This document shows, piece after piece, positions 37,130-45,686 of a stretch of 64,000 nucleotides of DNA. The notes under the pieces were generated by a model. The model did no database searches. It saw only the letters and a list, made by a program, of their open reading frames with translations, and had not been told where the DNA came from. The position numbers and the translations under genes were made by a program. The stretch's first letter is position 1. Every line of letters begins with the position of its first letter. This DNA comes from Kitasatospora herbaricolor (lineage in GTDB: Bacteria; Actinomycetota; Actinomycetes; Streptomycetales; Streptomycetaceae): the NCBI RefSeq assembly GCF_030813695.1, contig NZ_JAUSVA010000002.1, forward strand, positions 2,046,001 through 2,110,000, read 5' to 3'.

Positions 37130-38218
37130 TCACCTCTCTCGTACCACCACGAATTCGGCGAGTGCGACGAAGTGCTCACGCACCGTGTCGGCCATCGGCA
37201 CCTCGTCCAGGGCGGCGAGGGCAGTCTTGTGCTGGCGGCGGGCCTCGTCCTGGGTCCAGGACCGGCCGCCCGCCTCCTCGATCAGTGCCGCGCGGGCGGC
37301 GAGCTGCGGTTCGCTCTCCTCCCCGCGCCCCTTCGGGTCGGCCAGCTCCTCGGCCAGCCGGCGCGAGGCCGCGCTGCCCTCGGCGAGGGCCGCGGCGACC
37401 GGCAGGGACTTCTTGCGCTGACGCAGGTCGCCCCAGTGCGGCTTGCCGGTGACCTCGGTGGCGCCCCAGATGCCGAGCAGGTCGTCGACGGCCTGGAAGG
37501 CGAGGCCCAGGTGGTGGCCGTAGCGCTGGAGCGCGTCCGAGGTGCGGTCGTCGGCACCGGCGAGCACCGCGCCGATCGCGGAGGCGGCGGCGAGCAGGGC
37601 GCCGGTCTTGTTGCCCTCCATCTCCAGGCACTCCTCGACGGTGACGACGTCGCGGTGCTCGAAGGAGAGGTCCTGGGCCTGTCCGTCGATGAGCTTGCGG
37701 GTGGCGGTGGTGATCAGTCGGACGGCCCGGGCCGCGTCGGTGGCACTGGCCCCACCGGTCACGGCGGCGTCCAGCAGCACCTCCGTCCCGAGGGTCGCCA
37801 GGGCGTCGCCGACCAGGATCGCCTGGGCCGGACCGAAGACCGTCCAGGCGGTGGCCCGGTGCCGTCGGGTCTCGTCACCGTCCATCAGATCATCATGGAG
37901 CAGGGAGAAGTTGTGCACCAGTTCAACGGAGACCCCGCCGGGCACGCCGACCTCGGCCGGAGCACCCACCGCCCGGGCCGAGAGCAGGGCCAGCGCGGGG
38001 CGCACGGCCTTGCCGCTGTCGCCCTGGACGGCGGTGCCGTCCCGGTCGATCCAGCCGAAGTGGTAGGCCGCGACGGTGTCCATCGGGGCCACCAGACGGG
38101 CCACCGAGGCCCGCAGCGGGGCGGCGCAGAGCGTGCGGGCGTGGGCGAGCAGCTCGGGCACCGAGACCGGCTCGGCCTGCGCCGTGCCTCCCGCGCCTCT
38201 GCCGATGCGTGACTCCAC
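37130..38218 (-). CDS. Polyprenyl diphosphate synthase (farnesyl-type) of the hopanoid cluster
   Basis: The protein has 362 residues. The first Asp-rich motif is HDDLMDGD (DDxxD) and the second is DDLLGIWG (DDxxG, as in many bacterial synthases). It makes the C15 farnesyl diphosphate for HpnC/HpnD; exact chain length is inferred. GTG 38218 follows GAGAGG at good spacing; GTG 38332 would overlap hpnE and has poor spacing. Next comes shc after 7 bases. Confidence 0.92.
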   Translation of the reverse strand: MESRIGRGAGGTAQAEPVSVPELLAHARTLCAAPLRASVARLVAPMDTVAAYHFGWIDRDGTAVQGDSGKAVRPALALLSARAVGAPAEVGVPGGVSVELVHNFSLLHDDLMDGDETRRHRATAWTVFGPAQAILVGDALATLGTEVLLDAAVTGGASATDAARAVRLITTATRKLIDGQAQDLSFEHRDVVTVEECLEMEGNKTGALLAAASAIGAVLAGADDRTSDALQRYGHHLGLAFQAVDDLLGIWGATEVTGKPHWGDLRQRKKSLPVAAALAEGSAASRRLAEELADPKGRGEESEPQLAARAALIEEAGGRSWTQDEARRQHKTALAALDEVPMADTVREHFVALAEFVVVRER

Positions 38219-38319
38219 GGACGTTCCCTCTCCCTGGTGGTGCCGGGCCGTGCTGGACGGCCGGGTGATTGCGGTGTCGGCGGCGGTTCCCCCGGCGCCG
38301 GCGCGGACGGTGCCCGGGG

Positions 38320-39747
38320 TCACCTGGGCCACCTCCCGTCACCTCGGTCGACGGGACGGCGGGCGCCGTCCGCCAGTGCGGCGTCGGCCGCCGCGTGGCC
38401 GCTGCGCACGGCACTCTCCATGGTCGCGGGCCAGCCGGTGGCCGTCCACGAGCCGGCCAGCAGCAGGCCCGGGACCCTGGTCCGGGCGTGCGGGCGCAGT
38501 GCGGCGCTGCCCGGGGCCGGGTCGAAGGTCGCGGTGCGCTCGCGGGTGACGAAGAAGTCCAGCACCTCGGCGCCGGCCGCGGCCGGCAGCAGCCGGGCGA
38601 GCTCGGGCAGGTAGCGGCGGCGCAGCTCGGCCACCGGCAGGTCGATCTCGTCCTGGACGGCGGACTGCGAGACCGCCAGGTACTGGGCCCCCGGGTGCGC
38701 GGCGCCGAGGCCGGAGCCGGCCAGCCCGGAGTGCGCGGTGCGGTCGAAGACCCACTGCACGGGCGATCCCAGCGCGGCGAAGAACGGGCGGCGCAGCACC
38801 TTGCGGTCGTAGATGACGTGCAGGTTGAGGATCGGCGCGGTGCCGAAGCCCGCGAGCCGCTGCTGCCCCTCGATCGCGTCCGGCGGGAGCAGGGCGGCGG
38901 CGGTGTCCTGGGCCCCCGCGAGGACGACCGTGTCGGCGGCCAGCAGCTCGCCGCCGTCCAGTCGCACGGCGTGCTGGCCGGCGGGCTTGAGCTCGGTGGC
39001 ACGGGCACGCAGCAGGACCCGCACGCCGGCGCGCTCCAGCTCGGCCAGCGCCGCGTCGTGGTGGATCGCGCCCAGCGGGACGGCGGCCGTGCCGATGTCC
39101 GAGGCGCCCGGGTCGGAGAGCAGCCCGGTCTTGAAGACCATCGCGGCCAGCGCCAGCGAGACCTGGTCCGCCGTGGCGTTCAGGGTCGCCACGCCCACCA
39201 GGTCCCACATCGCGGCGAGGGTGGCGGCGTTCTGACCGTTGCCGCGCAGCCAGTCGCCGAAGGAGATCTCGTCCAGGGCCGGGTCCGTGAGGTCCAGGCC
39301 CTTCAGCGCCAGGGCCGCCCGGACCACCCGCAGCCGGTCGGCCGGGCCCAGGTGCGGGTACGCCGCCAGGCTGCCCGCCAGGTGCAGCGGGACGGGCAGG
39401 GCCGCCCGACGCAGCCGGCCCAGGGTCCGGCGGGCGGCCGGCCCGGAGCCCCGGACGGCGAGCACGGGGACGTCCAGCCGGGGCTGGATGTCGACCAGCC
39501 GGCCGGCGCCGAGCCGGTCGACCAGCCCGCGGTAGGCGGTGCAGCAGCGCAGGAAGACGTGCTGGCCGTTGTCGACGGTCAGCTCGCCGCGCTGGAAGGA
39601 GAAGGCCAGGCCGCCGAGCCTGGGGCGGCCCTCGACCAGGGTGACGCGGTGGTCGGCCTCGGCCAGCCGCAGGGCGGCGGTGATCCCGGCCAGGCCGCCG
39701 CCGACCACCACGGCGGTGGGCCGGGCGGTGTCGGATCGCACGCTCAT
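38320..39747 (-). CDS. hpnE: Hydroxysqualene dehydroxylase HpnE
   Basis: The protein has 475 residues and is an amine-oxidase-type flavoprotein. The N-terminal FAD motif is VVVGGGLAGITAALRLAE, and the C-terminal closure is LLLAGSWTATGWPATMESAV. HpnE reduces hydroxysqualene to squalene. ATG 39747 has GGGGGGAGGG directly upstream. It lies 103 bases after hpnD and 101 bases before the polyprenyl synthase gene. Confidence 0.94.
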   Translation of the reverse strand: MSVRSDTARPTAVVVGGGLAGITAALRLAEADHRVTLVEGRPRLGGLAFSFQRGELTVDNGQHVFLRCCTAYRGLVDRLGAGRLVDIQPRLDVPVLAVRGSGPAARRTLGRLRRAALPVPLHLAGSLAAYPHLGPADRLRVVRAALALKGLDLTDPALDEISFGDWLRGNGQNAATLAAMWDLVGVATLNATADQVSLALAAMVFKTGLLSDPGASDIGTAAVPLGAIHHDAALAELERAGVRVLLRARATELKPAGQHAVRLDGGELLAADTVVLAGAQDTAAALLPPDAIEGQQRLAGFGTAPILNLHVIYDRKVLRRPFFAALGSPVQWVFDRTAHSGLAGSGLGAAHPGAQYLAVSQSAVQDEIDLPVAELRRRYLPELARLLPAAAGAEVLDFFVTRERTATFDPAPGSAALRPHARTRVPGLLLAGSWTATGWPATMESAVRSGHAAADAALADGARRPVDRGDGRWPR

Positions 39748-39850
39748 CAGCCCTCCCCCCTGTCGTCGGCGCACGGGAAGCAGGTGCTCGACGCGAATCC
39801 GCCCGTGTGTGATTCCGCGTTGACAAAGCGTGACATAACTGACGTGAGAA

Positions 39851-40753
39851 TCAAGAACGCCCTCCGGCGAGCCCCGACAGTGCCACGTATGCCTTCTCCC
39901 AGCCCGGCAGCGACACCCGGCCGCGCAGCACCGACTCGGGGTCCGAGGCGATCCGGCCGAGCAGCCGGTGGTAGATGCCCGCCATCGCGGCGGTGCAGGC
40001 GCGGCTGCGGCGGTCCAGCAGCGGGAGCAGCCGCAGGCCCTCGGCGAAGGCCTGCTGGGCCCGCGCGGCCTCGAAGGCCACCAGGCCCGCGAAGTCGGCG
40101 CCGGCCTGCGGCCTGGCCAGGGCGAAGCCCTGCTCGCAGCCGAACCGGGCGAGGTCCTCGGCGGGCAGGTAGGTCCGGCCGTTGACGGCGTCCTCGCGCA
40201 GGTCGCGCAGGATGTTGGTGAGCTGCAGCGCCAGGCCCAGGGTGTCGGCGTACTCGGCGCCGCGCACCGGGTCCTCGCAGCCGTAGACGCCGAGCGAGAG
40301 GCGGCCGATCGAGCCGGCCACGCAGCGGCAGTAGACCTTGAGCTGCTCGTAGGTCCGGTACTCGGCGCCCTTGAGATCCATCTCGACGCCGTCGATCAGC
40401 TCGTCGAAGCCGCCCAGCGGGATCGGGAAGCGCCGCGCGGCGTCCGCCAGCGCGACCTTGATCGGGTCGGTGTCGTCCTCGGCGACCTCGCCGGCCCTGA
40501 TCTCGTCCAGCAGGTCGCGGGTGCGCAGCAGCTGGTCGGCCTTGCGCTCGGGGGGCAGTTCGCCGTCGCCGATGTCGTCGACCCGGCGGGCCAGGGCGTA
40601 GAGGGCCGACATGGCCAGCCGCTTCGGCTCCGGCAGCAGCCGGATCCCGTAGCTGAAATTGCGGGCCTGCAGGCCGGTGACCGCCTCGCAGTACCGATAG
40701 GCCGCCAGGACCTGCGCCGACGCCAGTGGTGATGCCGCCACTCGGGCGTTCAC
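39851..40753 (-). CDS. hpnD: Presqualene diphosphate synthase HpnD
   Basis: The protein has 300 residues in the squalene/phytoene synthase fold. The Asp motifs are visible as RRVDDIGDGEL and LQLTNILRDLREDA. HpnD joins two farnesyl diphosphates to presqualene diphosphate. Its GTG start overlaps the hpnC stop by 4 bases. Confidence 0.94.
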   Translation of the reverse strand: MNARVAASPLASAQVLAAYRYCEAVTGLQARNFSYGIRLLPEPKRLAMSALYALARRVDDIGDGELPPERKADQLLRTRDLLDEIRAGEVAEDDTDPIKVALADAARRFPIPLGGFDELIDGVEMDLKGAEYRTYEQLKVYCRCVAGSIGRLSLGVYGCEDPVRGAEYADTLGLALQLTNILRDLREDAVNGRTYLPAEDLARFGCEQGFALARPQAGADFAGLVAFEAARAQQAFAEGLRLLPLLDRRSRACTAAMAGIYHRLLGRIASDPESVLRGRVSLPGWEKAYVALSGLAGGRS

Positions 40754-41745
40754 CTTCCCTTCGCGAAGATTGCCGCCGCCTTCGCTGCGAGGCGGCGCTT
40801 GTCGGGCTTCGCCTGCTGGGCGAGTACGTCGTACCCGGCCGCCTCGACGGCGGCCAGGGCCGCGTAGCCGCCGGCGGTGAATCCCGCCAGGAGCAGTCGG
40901 AGCCTCCCCCGAACCGTACCCACCAGCGGCGCGCCGCGATCGAGCAGGGTCCGGGCCCGGTCCGCCTCGAAGGCGACCAGCTCACGGACGGCGGGGCCGG
41001 CACTCGGGGCGGCGAGGTCGGCCTCGGTGACGCCGAACCGCGCGAGGTCCTCGGCGGGGAGGTAGATCCGGCCCCGGGCGAGGTCCTCGGCGACGTCCTG
41101 GAGGTGTTCGACGATCTGCAGCGCCGTGCAGATCGCGTCCGAGAGGGCGATCCGTTCGGGGGTGGAGACGCCGGCGATGGAGAGCACCAGCCGGCCGACC
41201 GGGTCGGCGGAGAGCCGGCAGTAGTCGATCAGGTCCTGGTAGCCGGGGTAGCGGGCGGTGGTCTGGTCCACCCGGTTGGCCTCGATCAGCCGCCGGAAGG
41301 GCTCCGGCGTGAGCGCGTGCCGCCCGACCAGCGGGACGAGGGAGCGCATCAGCGGGTGCCGGGGGCGGTCGGCGGACGCCGGGTCCAGGGCCGTCTCGAA
41401 GACCCGGTCGAGGTCCCGCTCCAGGCCGTCCAGCAGGGCGAGGCGGAAGGCGGTCTCCTCGGCAGCGGGCGGGCCGGCGGGAGCGCCCGCGGCCGGGCGC
41501 GCGGGGGCCGCCGCCGCGACGTCGAGCTGCCGGGCGGTGCCCGCGGGGTCGGCGAGGTCCCCGTCGCCGGCGTCGTCGACCAGCCGGGCGAAGCCGTACA
41601 CCGCCATCAGGTCGGTGCGCCAGGCGGCCGGCAGGAAGAACGGGGCGACCGGGAAGTTCTCCAGGTCCGCCTTGTCCAGCGTCACCCCTGCTGACGGGTC
41701 CGTTGACTCAACTCTCGGATGGGCCGAAGCCGACACTGCTGTCAC
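40750..41745 (-). CDS. hpnC: Hydroxysqualene synthase HpnC
   Basis: The protein has 331 residues in the squalene/phytoene synthase fold. The motifs are FARLVDDAGDGDL and LQIVEHLQDVAEDLARGR. HpnC converts presqualene diphosphate to hydroxysqualene. It is the first gene of the nine-gene hopanoid run; the GTG start at 41745 has a G-rich run directly adjacent. An Ala/Pro-rich insert (about residues 75-92) is unusual for the family. Confidence 0.93.
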   Translation of the reverse strand: MTAVSASAHPRVESTDPSAGVTLDKADLENFPVAPFFLPAAWRTDLMAVYGFARLVDDAGDGDLADPAGTARQLDVAAAAPARPAAGAPAGPPAAEETAFRLALLDGLERDLDRVFETALDPASADRPRHPLMRSLVPLVGRHALTPEPFRRLIEANRVDQTTARYPGYQDLIDYCRLSADPVGRLVLSIAGVSTPERIALSDAICTALQIVEHLQDVAEDLARGRIYLPAEDLARFGVTEADLAAPSAGPAVRELVAFEADRARTLLDRGAPLVGTVRGRLRLLLAGFTAGGYAALAAVEAAGYDVLAQQAKPDKRRLAAKAAAIFAKGR

Positions 41746-42056
41746 TCCCCCGTTCTACACCGTCCGGACCACCGACCTCGCCCGGACACGCGTCCGATAC
41801 CGGGGGCACCCCCCGGTACGGGGCCGGGCACGGCCACCCGGCGGCGGACCCGGAACGCCTGCGGCGCAGGGCCGCCCGGGGAATGTCCCCTGCGGCACAC
41901 CCCTCCCCCGTGTACAGACTGACACCACCGGGCGCGCTGGGAAAGACCGCCCCGGCCGCCCCGCCGCCGCCTCACCCGCACAGCCGAGGGGCCGGTGCCC
42001 GGGCGGCCTCGCCGACCCCGGCACCGGCCCCTCGGACCGGCCGTACGGACACGCCC
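41746..42056 (-). promoter_or_regulatory. Control region before hpnC, with a 9-bp perfect hairpin
   Basis: This 311-bp gene-free stretch lies between the TagH-type gene and hpnC, both on the minus strand. It holds the TagH terminator (41984-42035) and a perfect hairpin TACCGGGGG-CAC-CCCCCGGTA at 41798-41818, about 55 bases before the hpnC start. That position would suit an operator or an attenuator in the hopanoid leader. No -10/-35 pair stands out. Confidence 0.5.
41984..42035 (-). terminator. Terminator of the surface-polymer gene set
   Basis: Perfect 16-bp arms (41984-41999 and 42020-42035) with a 20-base loop lie 22 bases after the stop of the TagH-type gene. It separates this gene set from the hopanoid operon. 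Confidence 0.88.
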
Positions 42057-42884
42057 CTAGGGGCGCTCGCCCTTCTCGTAGGCGCGGACGACCTCCTCGG
42101 TCGGTCCGTCCATGACCATCTCGCCGGTCTCGATCCAGATGGTCCGCTCGCAGGTGTCGCGGATCGAGTTGTTGTTGTGGCTGACCAGGAACACCGTGCC
42201 GGCCTCCTGGCGCAGCTCGCGGATCCGGTCCTCGCTGCGCTTCTGGAACGCCTGGTCACCGGTGGCGAGCGCCTCGTCGATCAGCAGCACGTCGTGCGTC
42301 TTGGCCGCCGCGATGGAGAAGCGCAGCCGCGCCGACATCCCGGAGGAGTAGGTGCGCATCGGCAGGTTGATGAACTCGCCCTTGTCGTTGATCCCCGAGA
42401 AGTCGACGATCTCCTGGTAGCGCGCCCGTACCTCGGCCGGGGTCATCCCCATCGCCAGGCAGCCGAGCACCACGTTGCGCTCACCGGTCAGCTCGTTCAT
42501 CAGAGCGGCGTTCACACCGAGCAGCGAGGGCTGGCCGTTGGTGTAGATGCCGCCCTTCTCGGTGGGCAGCAGGCCGGCGATGGCCGCCAGCATGGTGGAC
42601 TTGCCCGAGCCGTTCGAGCCGATCAGCCCGACCGCCTCGCCCTTGTACGCGGTGAAGCTGATCCCGCGCACCGCGTGCACCTCGGTGATGGCGGGCGAAC
42701 GCTTGCGGGCGATCAGCCGGCTCAGGGCCGAGGTCGCGCTGCCCTTGCCCGCCGACGCGCCGTGCACCTTGTACACGATGTGCACGTCGTCCACGATCAC
42801 GGTGGGCACCCTGGCGGTGTCGGCGGCTGCCACAGCGTCCCGCGTCATGGTGTCGTCCTCGGTGATGGTCGTCGTCTCAGCCAC
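42057..42884 (-). CDS. Polysaccharide/teichoic acid ABC exporter ATP-binding protein (TagH/Wzt type)
   Basis: The protein has 275 residues. Walker A is GSNGSGKST and the signature and Walker B are SSGMSARLRF and LLIDEALATGDQAF, the exact style of TagH/Wzt ATPases. GTG 42884 overlaps the permease stop by 8 bases and follows GGAGGAG; the longer frame to 42932 is rejected. It drives export of lipid-linked glycopolymers with the partner permease at 42877-43815. A C-terminal carbohydrate-binding extension, as in some Wzt, is absent. Confidence 0.93.
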   Translation of the reverse strand: MAETTTITEDDTMTRDAVAAADTARVPTVIVDDVHIVYKVHGASAGKGSATSALSRLIARKRSPAITEVHAVRGISFTAYKGEAVGLIGSNGSGKSTMLAAIAGLLPTEKGGIYTNGQPSLLGVNAALMNELTGERNVVLGCLAMGMTPAEVRARYQEIVDFSGINDKGEFINLPMRTYSSGMSARLRFSIAAAKTHDVLLIDEALATGDQAFQKRSEDRIRELRQEAGTVFLVSHNNNSIRDTCERTIWIETGEMVMDGPTEEVVRAYEKGERP

Positions 42885-43815
42885 GGCCGTACTCCTCCTC
42901 GGCCTTCCAGAAGAACACATATCCGGCAACAAAGAGCACCACGGCCCAGGCGATCGCGATCACCCAGATGTGCTGCGGGAGGGTCTGGTAGTGCTCGGGG
43001 TACAGGGCGGGGTCGAAGATCTGCGGCATCAGCGAGTGCCGCATCAGCTCCATGTAGACCGAGGCCGGGTTGAGCTCCATGAGCCGCTGGGCCCAGCTCG
43101 GCCAGCCCGCGATGCTGCCCTGGATGCTGTACATCACGCCGGAGACGTACATCCAGGTCCGCAGGATGAACGGCATCAGCTGGGACATGTCGCTGGCCTT
43201 GGCGCCGATCCGGGCCATGATCAGCGCCAGGCCGGTGTTGAACGCGCACTGCAGGAACAGCGCCGGGACCATCAGCACCCAGCTCGCGCCCGGCGTGATG
43301 CCGAAGCCGAGGACGATGGCGATCAGCACGACCATCGAGATCAGCAGCTGCTGGAGCTGGATCACGGTGAACGCGATCGGCATGCTGGCCCGGGGGAAGT
43401 GCAGCGCGCGGATCAGGCCCAGGTTGTCGGAGATCGACCGGGTGCCGGCCTGCACCGCGCTCTGGGTGAACTGGAAGATGAAGACACCCGTGCAGAGCCA
43501 CGGGATGTACTCGGGGATGTCCCGGTTCTTCAGCATCACGCCGAAGACCAGGTAGAACACCGCGCAGTTCAGCAGCGGCGTCACGACCTGCCAGACCTGG
43601 CCGAGCTTGGCCGTCGTGTACTGGGCGACCAGGCGGGCGGTGGCGAAGGCCACGATGAAATGCCGACGTCCCCACAGCTGCCGGCTGTACGCGAACACAC
43701 CGGGGCGTTTGCCGCTGATGGTCAGGCCGTACTTGTTGGCAAGCTGCTTGGGAGTCAGGCCCGCGTCCGCCCCCCTCGGGGCCGAGAGGCTAACGGGTTC
43801 ACTCACTGTCGACAC
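42877..43815 (-). CDS. Polysaccharide/teichoic acid ABC exporter permease (TagG type)
   Basis: The protein has 312 residues, an ABC-2 type permease with about six membrane helices. LVFGVMLKNRDIPEYIPW and FSQS-type loops of the Wzm/TagG group are seen. GTG 43815 has AAGGA upstream; a GTG four codons later is possible. Together with the following ATPase it forms the exporter of a lipid-linked polymer. Upstream come the GT2, CDP-alcohol and dehydrogenase genes that may make its substrate. Confidence 0.92.
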   Translation of the reverse strand: MSTVSEPVSLSAPRGADAGLTPKQLANKYGLTISGKRPGVFAYSRQLWGRRHFIVAFATARLVAQYTTAKLGQVWQVVTPLLNCAVFYLVFGVMLKNRDIPEYIPWLCTGVFIFQFTQSAVQAGTRSISDNLGLIRALHFPRASMPIAFTVIQLQQLLISMVVLIAIVLGFGITPGASWVLMVPALFLQCAFNTGLALIMARIGAKASDMSQLMPFILRTWMYVSGVMYSIQGSIAGWPSWAQRLMELNPASVYMELMRHSLMPQIFDPALYPEHYQTLPQHIWVIAIAWAVVLFVAGYVFFWKAEEEYGRG

Positions 43816-43941
43816 ATTCGTCCTTCGCGGGATCAGGAGTCGGGCGGCCGGTCGGCGGGGTACGCCGGACGTCCGCCGGAAGGGGATCCACTGGGATCAC
43901 GGGGGAGGTCCGGCCGGCGGTGTGGTCGCCGGCCGCTGCGA

Positions 43942-44859
43942 TCAGATGACCGGCGGTCTGCCCAACCTGGTCAGCCGCCACACAGTACGCCATCGCATGG
44001 GCCGGCGCGTGCCGCAGGGCTCGCTCCAGCCCGCCCGGAACCCGCCCACCCAGGCCTTGAGCGCCTCGGGGGAGGGGCGGCGGGCCAGCGTGAGCAGGAA
44101 CCAGGTTCCCAGGTAAAGAGGCACGAACAGGGCGGGAAGGTTCCGCCGTGCCAGCCAGACCCGGTTCCGGGCCACGTTGTGGAAGAACGTGGCGTGCCGG
44201 GCGGGCGAGGTGGTCGGGTGGTGCAGCACCACGTCCGCCCGGTAGTCGATGGACCAGCCTGCGTCCAGCGCCCGCCACGCGAGGTCGGTCTCCTCGTGGG
44301 CGTAGAAGAACTCCGCGGGCAACTGGCCGGCCTGCTCGAACACCGTGCACCGCACGGCGCTGGCGCCGCCCAGGAAGGTCGTCACCCGGGACGAGCGCAG
44401 CGGATCGCTGGCCCGCAGCCGGGGCACGTGCCGGCGCTGGGTGGCACCGGTCTCCGGGTCGGCGATCCGGAAGCTGACGATGCCCAGCCCCGGGTCGGCG
44501 GTGAAGGCCTCACGCAGCAGCCGGGCCGAGTCGGTGCCGGGCAGCCGCCCGTCGTCGTCCAGGAAGAGGACCGCGTCCACGTCCCGGCCGTTCGGGCCGA
44601 ACAGCTCGATGCCGACGTTGCGCCCGCCGGGGATGCCGACGTTCTCCGGCAGCTCGACCGAGCGCACGCCCGCCGGCAGCGGCGGCAGCGCGGCGCCCTG
44701 GCCGACCACGGCCAGCTCGACGGCCGGGCCCTGCTGCGCCAGCACCGACTCGATCAGCGCGTTCAGCTCGGCGGGACGGTTGCCCATGGTGATGATGACC
44801 GCACCGAGGCGGAAGTCCTCGGGGCGGGTCGCGGCGGCGCCGGCGGCCGGGGCGGTCAT
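43942..44859 (-). CDS. Family 2 glycosyltransferase
   Basis: The protein has 305 residues. GT-A features: VIITMGNRPAELNALIESV near the start, the metal/nucleotide Asp motif LFLDDDGRL, and FFYAHEETDLAWR (ED/HEE acid region). A hydrophobic segment near residues 250-268 may anchor it to the membrane. It probably adds a sugar such as rhamnose or galactofuranose to a lipid-linked polymer. The ATG overlaps the stop of the CDP-alcohol enzyme by 4 bases. Confidence 0.92.
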   Translation of the reverse strand: MTAPAAGAAATRPEDFRLGAVIITMGNRPAELNALIESVLAQQGPAVELAVVGQGAALPPLPAGVRSVELPENVGIPGGRNVGIELFGPNGRDVDAVLFLDDDGRLPGTDSARLLREAFTADPGLGIVSFRIADPETGATQRRHVPRLRASDPLRSSRVTTFLGGASAVRCTVFEQAGQLPAEFFYAHEETDLAWRALDAGWSIDYRADVVLHHPTTSPARHATFFHNVARNRVWLARRNLPALFVPLYLGTWFLLTLARRPSPEALKAWVGGFRAGWSEPCGTRRPMRWRTVWRLTRLGRPPVI

Positions 44860-45686
44860 CGGAGCCTGCTGGAAAGGACGATGCTGAGCAGGTGGAGCAC
44901 GGTCTGCAGCATGGCGACGGCCGCCAGCACCACCACCGCGAGCCGGGTGAAGAACAGCCCGCCGTGGACGGCGTCGGCCACCCCGGCGGCCAGGACGAAC
45001 AGCGAGGCCTCGACCGCGCCGACCAGCCGGTGGAACTTCAGGAAGGCGGCGGCCTTGCGGGCCTTGGCCACACCCGAGGAGCGCGGCACCGCCGCGCTGT
45101 CCTCGACCGCGGACAGGCCGCTGCGGGCCCGCGCCACGTCCACCAGGTCGGTCTCCGACTTGATCAGGATGGCGCCGAGCGCGGCCAGCGTGCCCAGGAA
45201 GGCCCACTCCCACTTGGAGCCGCCGCCGCCGCGGTGGAACAGGTCGGCGGCCCGCAGGCCGAGACCGGTGAGCAGCGCCGCCTCGGACATGTAGTGGCCG
45301 ACCCGGTCCAGGTAGACGCCGGTGAGGGAGGTCTGGCGGCGCCAGCGGGCCACCTCGCCGTCCACGCAGTCGAGCAGCAGGTAGACCTGGATCAGCAGCG
45401 CGCCGAGGACCGCACCGGCCAGCCCGGGGACGACCAGTGCCGCACCGGCCAGGATGCCGGTGAGCATCATCAGGTAGGTGAGGCCGTTGGGCGTGATGAA
45501 GGTGACCGGCGCCAGCACCCGGGTGATCCGCAGCGAGATGCTGCGCATGTAGAGGCGCCCCGCCCAGTGCTCCGCGCTCCGGCGCTGGAGCATGCCCTCA
45601 GGGTGGATGACGGCCCGCAGCTCCTCGATCGAGGGCCGGACCGTGAGGTCGACCGCGGGGCGGTCAGTCGTTGACGGCTTGGACAT
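44856..45686 (-). CDS. CDP-alcohol phosphatidyltransferase-family membrane enzyme
   Basis: The protein has 276 residues with about six membrane helices. The family motif D-x2-DG-x2-AR-x8-G-x3-D-x3-D is seen as DCVDGEVAR...GVYLDRVGH; the final Asp, the usual general base, is His here. It would join an alcohol to a CMP-activated phospho-alcohol. ATG 45686 overlaps the dehydrogenase by 23 bases; TTG 45737 is unlikely. Position between a G1P-type dehydrogenase plus nucleotidyltransferase and a glycosyltransferase suggests a step in a polyol-phosphate polymer. Confidence 0.88.
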   Translation of the reverse strand: MSKPSTTDRPAVDLTVRPSIEELRAVIHPEGMLQRRSAEHWAGRLYMRSISLRITRVLAPVTFITPNGLTYLMMLTGILAGAALVVPGLAGAVLGALLIQVYLLLDCVDGEVARWRRQTSLTGVYLDRVGHYMSEAALLTGLGLRAADLFHRGGGGSKWEWAFLGTLAALGAILIKSETDLVDVARARSGLSAVEDSAAVPRSSGVAKARKAAAFLKFHRLVGAVEASLFVLAAGVADAVHGGLFFTRLAVVVLAAVAMLQTVLHLLSIVLSSRLR

